64,000 bases of DNA from Diphasiastrum complanatum (GCA_029204225.1 CM055094.1:71791884-71855883), one strand, 5' to 3'; numbered from the stretch's first letter, positions 32,650-44,176 are shown. Program-made: numbers and translations. The notes: generated by a model not told the origin, from the sequence alone.

Positions 32650-33494
32650 ATGACATTTGGGTCAAGGCCATGGGAGAGAAGATGAATTCAATTGCTAAGC
32701 ATAGCACATGGGACTTAGTAGAACCACCAGTTGGCAAGAAACCCATTGGTTGCAAATGGGTATACATGACTAAGTACCATGCACATGGAAGTATAGCAAA
32801 GCACAAGGCAAGATTGGTGATCAAAGGGTATGCACAAAGTAAAGGCATCGACTATGAGGACACCTTTTCCGCCTGTATATAAGTCGAATACTCTACGTCT
32901 ACTTGTTGCTTTAGCTTTACATTTTGGTTGGCCTTTGCATCAGATGGATGTGAAATCTGCTTTTCTAAATGGTCAGTTAAGAAGAAGAGGTGTTCATGGA
33001 TCAACCTGAAGGCTTTGTAGCGAAAGGACAAGAAAATAAAGTATGTCGCTTGAAGAAAGCACTTTATGGTCTTAAACAGGCACCACGTGCGTGGTATAGC
33101 AGGATTGATGTCTACTTTCGTTCAAAGGGGATGGTGAGAACACATTCTGATCCAAATCTATGTCTTATGCTTTGATGGTATGGTTGCTTTGATTGCTCTT
33201 TATGTTGATGACTTGATTATTACGGGAAATAATCAAGAGATAATAGACATGATCAAGAAAGACCTCATGGAACAATTCGAGATGACAGATCTTAGCCTGA
33301 TGCATTATTGCCTTGGAGTAGAGGTGTGGCAAAAAGGACACGAAGTGGGTTTAACACAGGTGAAGTATGTCAAAGATTTGTTGCACAGGTTTAGGTTGCA
33401 GGATTGCAAACCAGTGAATACTCCTATTGAACCAGGTAAAAAGCTTTCTAAGCTTGATGAGTCACAATCATTTGATGCTACGCTGTATAGGTAG
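32650..33494 (+). pseudogene. copia reverse transcriptase
   Basis: Blocks in three phases: HSTWDLVEPPVGKKPIGCKWVY, KARLVIKGYAQSKGIDYEDTFS, then after frameshifts MDVKSAFLNGQL, ALYGLKQAPRAWYSRID and LYVDDLIITGNN (catalytic YVDD intact). A TAG at 33492-33494 replaces the Gln of the usual YRQLVGSLIYL. Frameshifts lie near 32880, 32985 and 33175. Confidence 0.87.
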
Positions 33495-33506
33495 TTAGTA
33501 GGGAGC

Positions 33507-34154
33507 TTGATTTACCTTACCACGACTAGACCAGATATATGCTATGTTGTTGGCATTGTAAGTCAGTTTATGGCAGCACCTATGGAAACGCATTGGAAGA
33601 CAGCTAAACGCATTTTGCGTTATGTGAAAGGCACTTCAGATTATGGCTTGATTTACAAGAAGCATGATGGGTTACATGAGTTGTGTGGCTATGTTGATGC
33701 GAATTGGGGAGGTGACTATGATGATCGTAGATCCACCACAAGGTATGTATTCCAGTTTTGTGGTAGTTGCTTTTCCTGGTCTAGTAAGAACCAAAGTACC
33801 ATTGTTCTTTCCACCACAGAGGCAGAGTATAAGACAATGTGTAGTGTAGCACAAGAAGCTATATGGTTGAGACAAATCTTTCAAGAAGTTGGCATGAAGC
33901 AGAAAAATCCCACAACGACATTACATAGTGACAGTCAGAGTGGCATTCAACTAGCAAAGAATCCATTGTTCCATGCGAGAACTAAACACATTGAGATTCA
34001 GTATCGCTTTATACGTGAGAGGCTGCTGAGTTGTGAAATTCATGTTGTTCATTGTAGCACAAAAGAACAATTAGCTGATATTTTCACTAAGCCACTTGTT
34101 GGAGAAAAGTTTGATAAGTTTAGATCAAAGTTTTTTGTACTTAAAGTTTGTTGA
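33507..34154 (+). pseudogene. copia RNase H
   Basis: In phase with the last RT segment after one stop. TTRPDICYVVGIVSQFM, LCGYVDANWGGD (first catalytic Asp), RRSTTRYVF, LSTTEAEYKTM (Glu), DSQSGIQLAKNPLF and RTKHIEIQYRFIRE, then ADIFTKPLVG near the end. Full-length and uninterrupted over 215 codons, the best preserved part of this copy. Confidence 0.88.
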
Positions 34155-34209
34155 CTTTAAAGCTATGTATATGACTGTATAAAAAGTTGACTCTACTTTA
34201 AGAGAGAGA

Positions 34210-35550
34210 GTTAGAATTAAAGTAGAATCACTGTGCTATTGTACTGTGGGTCCTATCAGTTGATAAGGATCAGTTGGCCTTGCCACGAGGCAAGTCGACG
34301 GGACACGCGTACTGCCAACGACAACCTGGGTCATGCATGGGTTGCCTGAGTGAACAACTATATGTACAGTGTAATTTCATTTTGTGAAATACAGTTGCTA
34401 TGTGAGCTTGCTGTGGAGAGTGTTTTCTGTTTGTGTTACTGTGTAGCATGATCTGTGTTCCTATTCGAAGCAAATTCTAAGTAAAACAGCTTGTTTTAAA
34501 GTACTAAGGCTTTGAACACTATCACGCCCACTATCTAAACTCAAAAAGGTTTAATGGTATTTCTTCATTTTCGTCCCCCTCATTCACGTCCACATCCTGC
34601 ATGTCGTCATGCAAGGAGGGATTTTGAGAGGGTTCTTGAGTAGGTGGTAAAAGAGAAACTGACTGGCTCTTTTCTACAGGAGAACTTCCATGAGGTAGAC
34701 TAGACATGACTATATCTTCAAGTTCATCTACAGGAGTATGACTTATGTCTATAAAATTAAGCATGCGCAACTAGAGAACAGACACAACAATGTTTAAACA
34801 TGCTTAGAAAGTCGATTTACTAGCACATGCAAGAAGTGTGTAGTAACATGCACTGACATGCAAAACAAAAGCAAGAAAGAGAAAGCTTCTCTAATTTGGA
34901 AATGCAGGTGGTTGGGCCGCAATAGTGTGCAGATTTGATGTGGCAATTCTTGACTTTTTTTGGAAAAATCAAGAATTTTAATCAAACTTCGGACAATCAC
35001 CAACGCTAATTCTGGTCACCAATCAACGAGGGATCCGTACCTCCTAGAGCGCCCTACTGTATATTAGTTTGTCCAAGTCCAACTTCTGGAAAATCTACCA
35101 TCGTTTGGATTTGTAGCTTCTTCAACTCCGGAAGGTCAATTCTGGCTAGAATATAAAAAATCTGACTTGAAATGTGAATATCTTGAAAAATATAACAGAT
35201 TTCAGGGTGAAATCTGTTGCATCCTCCAGCGAGTAGTCTGCAGATCCTATCTTAAATTCTGATCCAATTCTGATCACGAATGGATGCCCAACTATCAGCT
35301 CCAAAAAATCAGGTCCTGACACCCTTAGAAAATCAGATCAGCCTCAAACTCTGATGATTGCTTGTGATGGATACGTTTCCCTGCACCGATGCTGCAGGTC
35401 TAAGTACCCACCACTTTGCTTGTATCTCCAAAAATCCGTAACCAAAAGCACGTTTTTTGTTGGTGCTGAGGGAGGAAGAAGGTAGCGCTGGAAGGAGGAC
35501 GACAAGGCAATGCTAGTAGGAGGCAAATTGATGAGCCACAAGAGGATCCA
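34210..35550. other. possible 3' LTR then unassigned sequence
   Basis: About 34210-34480 is the expected place of the 3' LTR of the preceding copia element, but its ends cannot be confirmed. A minus-strand frame at 34770-34531 is rich in Glu, Asp, Ser and Pro and could be a copia linker or gag remnant of the minus-strand element whose LTR lies at 35568-35959. Nothing else is supported. Confidence 0.3.
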
Positions 35551-35554
35551 CACT

Positions 35555-35959
35555 GCTTTGATACCACTATTAGGAAGAATGGACAAAGGACCAACACAAC
35601 TCTGGATCTCCACCCACTATCCTGTACCTGGCTCTACATCCACAGGCCACCATATAGGACTAGCGCCCAACCTCCAGGAGGCCATGCACTCCTCTCACAT
35701 GCACAGTTACCACTATGCATGTGGATGCTCCTCATGCATACTCTACATGTGGGCACATAGGTGCTACCTAACTTTTTAGGGACCCACCCTTAATAACTAA
35801 GGGTGCCCTCTAGTTAGTGGCACTCCCTATGAATATAGACCAAGCCCTTTAGATCCTAGTTCCTTATTATCCCGAACTACGGGCTGAGTGTCACCCCGCC
35901 GGGTCCCCCTAGGGGCTAACGAGTCACATGTATCCCTGTATTTGGCAAAGTCCATAACA
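35555..35959 (-). repeat. minus-strand LTR with adjacent primer-binding site (candidate)
   Basis: On the minus strand TGGTATCAAAGC (35566-35555), one change from the initiator-Met primer site, lies two bases after a sequence ending CTAATA. Reading back, an LTR of about 392 bp would start TGTTATGG at 35959. Its ends TGTTA...TAATA fit the inverted-terminus rule apart from one C-to-T change. The interior would extend leftward, where no gag or pol is recognised. Confidence 0.42.
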
Positions 35960-36384
35960 GACCTGCTTGAAATGGTGCGATGGAGGTGTGTCCGGGGGTG
36001 GAGGTCTGTCCAGTGAAGGTCTGTCCCCCATCGATGGAAGCAGAGGTGTTAGCAGGGCGGGGTGGAGAGTGGGGGGAGTTAACTCCCCCACGCTTACGTG
36101 GAGCCATAGCGAAGGTTGATTGACTCTTCAAAAATGCGAGTGAGTCAGGTAAAAATAGCATAGACCTTGTCATAAGAGTTTTGTACATTGTACTTGGTGT
36201 TTCAGGATTTATGACTCAGTTGCAGTAGAGGCTAGAGCTTCTTCGGCCATATCTTTCCTACGCTTCATCAAAGTAGAGAGTTATATATGTGAGGTTTGTA
36301 CAGATCAGGAGATTAGAGTAGGAGATATGGTGATCTGGTAGGTTATACATAACGGCAGAGTTTTTACGAACCAGGAAGTGCACC

Positions 36385-36614
36385 ACGATATCTCCCAAAG
36401 TGTAGCCCGTGATAGGCATACTGAATCTATCATGCGGTTCCAAGTTGGAGCTCTCAGAGGTTAATACATTTTGAATGTTTATTAGGAGAGAAGTAACCTA
36501 CGATATCTCCCAAAGTGTAGCCCATGATAGGCATACTGAATCTATCATGCGGTTCCAAGTTGGAGCTATCAGAGGTTAATACATTTTGAATGTTTATTAG
36601 GAGAGAAGTAACCT
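36385..36614 (+). repeat. 115-bp tandem duplication
   Basis: 36385-36499 and 36500-36614 are adjacent direct repeats starting ACGATATCTCCC and ending AAGTAACCT. By eye they differ at only two positions, so the duplication is recent compared with the surrounding elements. No coding content. Confidence 0.9.
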
Positions 36615-37139
36615 AGTTGATTACACTGCTAAAGGAGGGTACGTTAGAACTTAGACCACAAACCCAGGCAGGAACAAGAGACACGAAGGCAGTTGTGGAG
36701 TCTTATTTTCCAAGAGCATCTAGTAGTTATTAGTAGTAGATTTTAGATGGAGATGATTTAGGCATCGTGGTCTTCAAGAAAATTTAGTAGCCCTGGAAAT
36801 TAGATTGGGGGTAGGTGATTGAGGAATCACTTGCTCCAGGAGTGTTTAGTACTGAGATTACTGGTACTACTAGTGTCACAAGGACACATGGATGTGCTAG
36901 TTGGGGCTATAGAGGCATTTTATGTACACGGAGAAATTGAAGAATGATTGCAGACAGAGACGGAAAGGCTTACGCATTGTCTTCTTTTTGAGTACATGCT
37001 CTTACTGCAGTTGAAGCATTTAAAACATTTTTACAATGCCAGAATTGTGCTCAATGCTGAAAAATTCTCTGTTCTTAACTCTTAGTTCCTTACGCAAAGT
37101 GATCCCTTCTTAATATGATTTTTGAAAGGATGTCAATGT

Positions 37140-38740
37140 GTTCGCAGGGGCCCCACACAAGCACAGTGGATCTCTGTAAGCTGTGTGAATTGCAGTTGAA
37201 TGGTGGCTTGCAACTTGCATATCACAATGTCAGTGGTGCCCATTTAAAAAAACTGAGAGCTCATTTGAAGCAATTTGGCCTTGTTGGATATTGCTTTGCA
37301 TGCAATGAAGAACTTTCCAACCCAGAGGAAACCAATGCTCATGTTCAAAAGCAGCAACTTTGAGCCCCTTTTGCAGCCTGTGTGAGAAAAATTTTGAGAG
37401 CTTGGACGAATTTGTCAATCACTTGGTGGCCACATTTGTTTACATCCAAACATCAGACTAATGTACAATTTCACAATGAATATTTGAGCAGGAGAGACGG
37501 TGATGTTATCCAGTTAAAGCAAGGACATACTTGTTTGCCATGCTTGATATGGTGTAAGAGCTGGCAGTGTTTTACTTTACATCTAATGGATGATTGACAC
37601 CGCTTTTTTTATTCAGGTAGTAAAAGCTTTTCTGGGTTAAAGGGAAAGAGTTATCCGGAACCGTCTCCTGAGCGTAATAGGGAATGGATGAGATGGAAAG
37701 AGCAAGCACATAAGTTGTCAGCATGGTGCTATTGTTGTTCAAAAGTACTGATGAATCCAGAAGCAACAGAAATACACCTTGCTAAACATTGCAACCAAAA
37801 GAGTACAGAGTTGCAAAGTATCATCGGCACAGTGGCAAGTTCAAACGTGGAAACGACTGAAATCTCGGTATGTAGTCCCTGTTCTGTTGGTTTCAGAAGC
37901 TCATTTGCCTTGACTGTACATGAGGCCTTTCAACAGCATAGTTCTCGAATTGCAGCCTCAAAAAATTCCAAGGTTTTGCCACTATGGACTGGCTGAGAAG
38001 TTCAATGATAGTCAGAAAAATCCTTCTGAAAGGGATCCCGAGTTCTCTAGATTGGAAAGACCTTTGTTCCAGAATGCTGATTTTCTTGCAGAAAGATACC
38101 ATGAAGGAGGTTCATTAATCTTTTACAATGTTCAAACAAGATCCTCGGATTTCGATGCTTCTGAGAGCTCTATCATTCGAACTAAAAGTGACTCCAATAA
38201 TATTCAATTTGAAGGTAACAAGCAGCAGATGTCACCTCAATCAGACAAATCACTCATTTTAAATCGACCAAAACTCTTTACTTCAGAATTGGTACGCAAG
38301 AGTGTTACCCTTCAAACAGAGGAGGAATCATGTCTGCAGAAAGATGTAAGTTGTCACAAAGATGGGGAATTTGTTAAAGTTCTCGATGAAACTATGGCTG
38401 AGCAACGGTTTCCCCCTGTGCAAAACAATCATGGACACTTTTCTGTCTGTTCTGTACAGCACTGTACCTGTTTTTCCTCAAAAATCTAAGAATGTTCAGC
38501 AATACCACTTGGTTCATCAACGCTTGCATCCGTTTGCAACCTAGAACATTCTGTTGGAGATGGTATATTAGAGCAAAAGGATGGAAAACTGAAGGTAAGT
38601 TCCAAAGATGTAGGACATTGTGAGGGTTCACAAACGGAAGTCTCTACACCTTGCTTACGAAGCTCTCACCGTGATTCAACAGAGCCATTTAGAGACGCTG
38701 CGGAGGAACATACAGTTGTCATTATACTTATCCAGAATGC
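37140..38740 (+). pseudogene. multi-zinc-finger protein gene fragment with duplicated three-finger module
   Basis: Beginning at an AG|G acceptor-like site near 37147, the frame reads CKLCELQLNGGLQLAYH, YCFACNEELSNPEETNAHV, then in a shifted phase FCSLCEKNFESLDEFVNHL. After a gap come CLPCLIWCK with LHL, WCYCCSKVLMNPEATEIHLAKHC and CSPCSVGFRSSFALTVHE. Fingers 1-3 and 4-6 align in order, so a three-finger module was duplicated. After another frameshift near 37960 an open serine-rich tail runs to 38486 and perhaps on to 38740. The fingers are CX2C...H types of nucleic-acid-binding proteins; the family is not recognised. Phase changes near 37350, 37600 and 37960 suggest a pseudogene, but small introns could explain some. 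Confidence 0.55.
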
Positions 38741-39336
38741 TTGAACAAAGAAAACAAAAAGTTATCAAAGAGCAGGCTTGATGCTGGTACTGGTGGTGAT
38801 AATCTTAATGCTGCTGCTGCTATTCTACACCAAAATCGAGTTTTTTGCTTTTGTAGTAGATTGGATCCTATATAGGTTTCCAAACTTGATCAATTCCAAT
38901 TTTTGATTTCACATACTAGTTTTGGCCGATTTATGGATCATTGGATCAGCCTTAGTGGTGACTAATAGATTGCATATCAAATTTTCAGCATTTGCGTGTA
39001 GATTTGGAATAGTCAATTTTTTGTGATTTTTTCAAAACCCTAATTTTGATTGGATCTCTAGATAGTGAGGTTGCTGGACTTCATTTGAGTGTGTTTCAAT
39101 CTTAGGAAGTGAGAAAAGTCATTAGATTGAGGGTCAATCATAGGTTGATCAAGATTCCATGATTCTATGTGTTGTTTTGCTTGGTATAAGTGCTAGAAGA
39201 GAATTTTTGAGATAGTTTCAAATCTTGGTGATTTCTTTTGAAAGCATTTGTTTTTGTTCAAAGAAGTGCTTTGTGCATTGAAACAGGTTGAAAGAGAAGA
39301 TTAGGTCATTGCTACACGGCAACCTCAATTGGATTC
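38741..39336. other. probable leader of the copia element that follows
   Basis: AT-rich, no coding signal. It lies between the zinc-finger remnant and the gag start at 39337. No LTR end or primer site resembling the family's 3' LTR was found here, so the 5' LTR of this copy appears lost. Confidence 0.35.
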
Positions 39337-40951
39337 ATGTTGGAAGCCAATGATAGGCTTACCTCTAGTAACTATTCATTGTGGAAAGTGAGGATGAAAT
39401 CACCTCTTGAGATGAATGATGTTTTGGATATTGTTGTAGGTTTGGAGGAGAGACCAGCAACACAACAAGATCAAGTGAGGTATGAAAAGAGGCTACACAT
39501 GATAAAGATGAATGTTACCAATGAGCTTCTCAAGGAAGTTGGTAAGTGCACATCATCTTTGGAAGCTTGGGATTCATTGAAGAAGCTCTATTAATCCAAG
39601 TCTACTTCTAGAGTGTTGACTCTAAGAAAAGAAATGTTTTTTTGTTTGCAAACGAATGAAGAAAGTCCAAGCTTTTGTTTTGAGGTTGAAAGCATTGAAT
39701 GATGAGTTGGCTTGCATTGCTAAAAGCATTAAGGAGGGAGACCTTATTCAAGTGATTTTAAATGGCTTGTTGGATGCTCAGGCTAACATTGTTCAAAGTA
39801 TTGCTATTCAAAAGACTTTGCCAAGTTTGATGGATCTTCAAGAGATCTTGATCAATGAAGAATATAGGCATCAAGCAAGAGGTGGATCTACATCGATATT
39901 TCAAGAGGATGCTATGTTTACAAAGGGCCAATTCAAGGGCAAAATGAAAAGTAAATTGTCTAAAGGACAAGATCAAGTGGATGCTTCTTCAAGTGGCAAA
40001 AAGAAGGATAGATCAAAGATCAAGTGCTTCTATTGTGGCATCAAAGGACACTTTGCAAGTGAGTGCTACAAGAAGAAAAGAGATCAAGGAGAAAATGAGG
40101 ATGGTTTGGATGTTCAAGATGCAAATGATGATGCTTTTGTGATGTCTTCATGTATGTTTGCTAATGATGGAGATCTAGATCCTTGGTGGATTGATAGTGG
40201 AGCAAGTTCACACATGAACTTTCACAAAGAGTACTTCACTTCTTTGTTGGCATATGGAGATGACAAGAGGGTGATGTACACGGCCAATGATGGTGAGTGT
40301 GCAATCAAAGGGATTGGCACAATTCCTATTTCTCTCTCTACATATAGGAATGTTCATTTGGAGGTTGTCTTGTTTATTTCATCTATAACCAAGAATTTGC
40401 TTAGTGTGAGTCAAATGCTAAGTAAAGGCCTCAAGGTGGAGTTTGACGGAAATGCTTGTTTGATCAAAAGGAAGGATGTCTTGATTGGAAAAGGTAAAAG
40501 GCAAGGGAAGTTGTTCAAACTAGATGCTTGTGTTATTGCTAACCAAGTTGGATGTGTTGCAAGGGAGCAAATACCTATTCAAGTGGTTTGGCATAAAAGG
40601 ATGAGACACCTTAACTTCAAGTCATTGGAGGTAATGGCAAGGAAGAAGATTGTGATAGGTCTTCCAAGTTCCTTAAGTGGCATCAAACATGTTTGTGAGT
40701 CTCGTGATTTGTCTAAGTCACATACACAACCTTATACTAGATCTACAAAGCCTTTTCAACTTGTACATTCGGATATTCATGGATTTACTACAATTAGCAA
40801 TAGTGGAGCTAAGATGTATGTAACATTCATTGATGATTTTAGTAGATTTTATTGGATATATCTACTAAAGAGAAAGGATGAAGTTTATGATGTCTTTATC
40901 AAGTTCAAGAATGCAAGGGAGATCAATTTTCCACAAAGATCAAGTGCTTAA
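39337..40951 (+). pseudogene. copia gag, protease and integrase (copy 1)
   Basis: Gag starts at 39337 (LTSSNYSLWKVRMKSPLE); a stop and frameshift near 39594 precede the main frame 39656-40951. That frame has CFYCGIKGHFASEC (zinc knuckle), WWIDSGASSHM (protease), VWHKRMRHLNFKSL (pre-integrase; the usual LGHL is changed to MRHL), a damaged second zinc pair (CESRDLSK in place of CxxC), VHSDIHGFT (first Asp) and TFIDDFSRFYWIYLLKRK. It ends in a frameshift within integrase. Enzymes for particle formation and integration were once encoded here. Confidence 0.87.
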
Positions 40952-41668
40952 GGAGTGACAATGGTGGTGAGTACATATCTTCCAAGTTCAAGGCCTTTTG
41001 TGATGAGCATGGGATCAAGAGGGAGTATAAAATATTAAGGACCCCACAACAAAATGGAGTGGCTGAAAGAAAGAATAGGACTTTATGTGAAAGTGCTAAA
41101 GCTATGAGGTTAAGTGCTAATCTTGACAAACCATTTTGGGATCAAGCTTTGTTGTGTGCCAATTTCTTGTGCAATAGGTGGTCGAGTGCCATTTTGGATG
41201 GAAGAACACCTTTTGAGGTGCTATTCAAGAGGAGACTGAGTGTCAACTTTCTAAGATAGGACAAAGAAGGATCCATACTCAAGAAGAGGTATTTTTGTTG
41301 GATATAGTGAGGTGAGTAAAGCCTACAAGATTTACATTATTTCTACTAACAAAGTGATTGTTGGTAGAGATGTCATCTTTGATGAGGAGAACATTCCAAA
41401 AGTGTCTTCAAGCTTGATTTATGGTAGTGTGGATGGATCTAACATGCTTTATGTTGATGAAAAAGATCCTACTTTGGATGGTGATGATGATGGACCTTCA
41501 TCAAGTCAAAAGCCAAGGAGAACATCAAGTGAAAGACAAGTATCTTCGAGGCTCACATATGATCAAAAGGGTATGCAAGTAGTCGCAATGGATCTTGAGT
41601 ATCAGGCTCTTATGGAGAGTGGAACATCTTCTCGAAGATCTTCTTGTGTACATGGAGTATGCAAGTAA
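40952..41668 (+). pseudogene. copia integrase C-part and linker (copy 1)
   Basis: After the frameshift come the RSDNGGEY block (second Asp), GIKREYKILRTPQQNGVAERKNRT (Glu) shown only in part as a frame, and FWDQALLCANFLCNR. Compared with copy 2, about 45 bp is missing near 41258, which breaks the frame. Then GIFVGYSEVSKAYKIY, VGRDVIFDEEN and the DGDDDGPSSSQKPRRTS linker follow, ending at 41668. About 95 bp of the copy 2 linker is also absent near 41585. Confidence 0.85.
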
Positions 41669-42345
41669 TGGATATGGAAAACAACGTAATGAATCTGGAA
41701 AAAAAAGTTTGTTCAATGACTTTGATGGTCAAGTTGAAGATCAAGAGGTTGATCTCAAAGGGCTTCAACAAGTCAAAAGGGAAGTTGGCAATTTGGAGCT
41801 AGTCAAGAGCATCAAAGGAGAGGTAATTGGCAAAGATGTCATGGATCTATTTTGCATTTTATTGAAGACTCAAGTAAGGTCAAAGGAGGAGCAAGGAAGT
41901 GTTGTTCAAGTCTAATTTAATTGTTCTATCTCATGTTTGAGCATTTTCATGTGGATGTGTGCAAATTGTCAAGATATGGTAAAATTAGCTACATTGGGGA
42001 GCATCATTTTGATGTTGGATTTGTACAAGCACTCTTGGCTAGTTTTGCTGATGGAAATGAAGCTATTGGAGGCTCATTGTGTCACTCATTCATGGCCAAG
42101 TCATCAAGTGATGATGGCATCTTATGGCAAGATGGAGGTGGAGGCTCATTCATGGAATATCATGGTGGATACAAGGCATCAAAGGACAAAGGAGGAGGAG
42201 ACATGCAAGCAAATGTTCATCACTCACATTTATTTTTTGTTTGCTGTACTTTTCCAGAGAGTTCAGAGTTGAAAGCATGGAGGAATCATCTCATTTACAT
42301 TCTATGTGATTCTTCATGTTTCTTTAAGATGATATTGCAATATTT
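41669..42345 (+). pseudogene. unrecognised segment replacing RT (copy 1)
   Basis: Homologous to 51060-51700 of copy 2, but in broken frames (parts at 41700-41912 and 41921-42430). Recognisable shared peptides are EDQEVDLK, KGEVIGKDVM, HVDVCKLSRYGK and DGNEAIGG. There are no RT blocks, and no YVDD. The segment sits exactly between the linker (ALMESGT) and the end of RNase H (VREKVIAKEV). Origin unknown; a captured host sequence is possible. Confidence 0.6.
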
Positions 42346-42513
42346 TGTGAGGGAGAAAGTCATTGCAAAGGAGGTGGAGCTTCAACATGTGTCTTCAAGG
42401 GAATGTGTAGCTGATATCTTTACCAAATAATTGGGAAAGGACTTGTTCATAAAGCATAGGACATCACTTTGGAGTGTTATCAAAGTCCATGCTAAAACTA
42501 GTCAAAGAGAGAG

Positions 42514-43161
42514 TGTGAAAGATTCAACTAGTTTGATCATATTTGCTATATTTTCATATTTGGCATATTGAGGCCAACTTTGTTTTTAGACTTAGAGATT
42601 GACTTTTCAAAGCTCATTAGTCTAAATGTCATTTGAATAAACACTTTTTGAAAGTGTGGGAAAGTTAGAATGTGAGTTTGAGTAGATTCAAATTTGAATG
42701 TTGGGTACTTTGAATATAGATCCAAAAATAGTAGGGTTAGCATTTTGGAGGGAAAGCCGAGTGGCCAAATAGGGTTGGGACCCACAATAAATGGATGTAA
42801 CTCGTGAAGAGACAAATCTTCTCTCTTCTCTATCTCATTTCATGCTTATACATGGTTCTCTTGGGTTCTACCATCCATTGGTGCACTATACTTGTGATTG
42901 CATGCAATTCTATGTGTATAATGATCTATATTTGTTGTTTTTGGATCCATACATGTGAAATATAGTATCTTGCTGGTTTTGTACGGACAACAATAGTACT
43001 TTATCATTTCATCCAAGTTTGATCAAGTTCTATTAGTGTTTGCATCTCATTTTCTGTGTAGATGCTGATTTTTCTACAGTGGTGAGATTGGTAGTGTATT
43101 CCTCTTTCTAACCAAAGATCTTTTAAGTTGATTGGATCTTAATGATATAAAAACTTTCACA
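42514..43161 (+). repeat. 3' LTR of RT-less copia copy 1
   Basis: Starts TGTGAAAGATTC after the purine tract AAAGAGAGAG and ends near CTTTCACA. The ends were set from copy 2, whose LTR ends at 52715 are confirmed by a target duplication. About 648 bp. Confidence 0.75.
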
Positions 43162-43900
43162 TAGATCTCTTCCTCAAAATAGCCATTGAGGAAGGCATTA
43201 GAGACATAAAGTTGAAATATCCTCCACTTGAAATAGCATGCAATAGAGATAATAATCTTTATTGTGACCATCTTGGCCACGAATGCAAAGGTGTCTTCAT
43301 AATCAAGGCCATGGATTTGAGTATATAGATCTCTTCTTCAAGGTAGCCATTGAGGAAGGCATTAGAGATATAAAGTTGGAACATCGACTCCACTTGAAAT
43401 AGCATGCAATAGATATAATAATCCTTACAGTGACCATCTTGACCACGGGTGCAAAGGTGTTTTCATAATCAAGGCCATGGATTTGAGTATATCCTTTGAC
43501 ACATAGTCTTGTGTTGAACTTCTTGATAGATCCACCATTATTGTACTTCACTCTAAACACCCATTTTGCATCCAATAACATGCTCGTTGATTGGTGGATC
43601 CACAAGCTCCCAAGTATGATTATAAATCAATGCTTCATACTCCTTTGACATAGATTCATACCACTCCTTTGATTTGAGTGCATCTTAGACATTGCTTGGC
43701 TTATCATGAGAGATGAAAAATGTATGATATGAGGTGCCATTCTCCACTTGTTTTCCTTTCTCCACATATGTGAGCCTTCTTGGTTTGGATCTCTCCCTCA
43801 TCAATCTTCTTGGTGTAATAGCTGAGCAATATCCTTTTGGGGAGGAAGCAAGATGCAGATGAGAAATCATATGATATCCCAACTGAAGCAAAATCCATTA
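43161..43900 (-). pseudogene. Ty1/copia RT fragment (minus strand) with internal 164-bp tandem duplication
   Basis: From 43900 downward: linker residues, then WYESMSKEYEALI and HTWELVDPP (start of RT, near 43680-43590), KFNTRLCVKGYTQIHGLDY with NTFAPVVKMVTVR, and ISIACYF. The LNGYLEEEIY block is present near 43340. The segment 43161-43324 repeats 43325-43488 (period 164), so part of the RT is present twice. The rest of RT, RNase H and the LTR of this copy are missing because the RT-less element's LTR lies at that edge. Confidence 0.8.
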
Positions 43901-44176
43901 CCCCAATGCATCATTTCTCGTTGTTTGATCGACACTAGCGTCCTCAATTTTAAGAAAAATCACCTCCTTTGCCAACAAATAAATGATTGCTACATGTCTT
44001 ATTCTGACTATAGGCCAACAAGAGTAATGCCAAAACTATTATGAAAATGAGGATCCAAGACTTAAAGATATCCAAGACTAGCCTCACTCTCAATCCACCA
44101 TGTGTCATTGGAGTTGCTCTTGCTTGTTGGTGTAGATGCCATCAAGGATGAATCAACTTCATCCTCATAATCCTCA
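43901..44176. other. no gene recognised
   Basis: May be the continuation of the copia linker on the minus strand (acidic, low complexity). No motif could be named. Confidence 0.3.

Larger units (their letters stand above)
30123..34154 (+). mobile_element. decayed Ty1/copia element, full pol order, no clear LTR pair
   Basis: Gag, zinc knuckle, protease, GAG-preintegrase, integrase, linker, RT and RNase H occur in copia order over 4 kb. There are at least five in-frame stops, one deletion in integrase and frameshifts in RT. A purine run (AAGAGAGAGAG) at 34199-34209 after the last stop is a likely polypurine tract. The 3' LTR may lie at about 34210-34480, but no 5' copy or TSD was found. A relative's gag is at 48803-49774. 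Confidence 0.85.
39337..43161 (+). mobile_element. RT-less Ty1/copia derivative, copy 1
   Basis: Gag, zinc knuckle, protease and integrase occur in copia order, but RT and most of RNase H are absent. Where they should be, 41669-42345 carries sequence unlike any retroelement protein I know. The last RNase H residues, a purine tract and a 3' LTR (42514-43161) follow. Copy 2 at 49775-52715 has the same replacement, so the structure existed before both insertions. The element must depend on another copia element's RT. Confidence 0.82.

Noticed and set aside
35344-35779. Frames of 65-89 codons on both strands
   Set aside because: Overlapping, mutually exclusive, without motifs, and within a presumed LTR and leader.
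36258-36443. Minus-strand 61-aa frame
   Set aside because: Overlaps a noncoding tandem duplication and has no recognisable motif.
43074-43280. Separate RT gene fragment from the one at 43303-43605
   Set aside because: It is the second copy of a 164-bp tandem duplication within one copia fragment.
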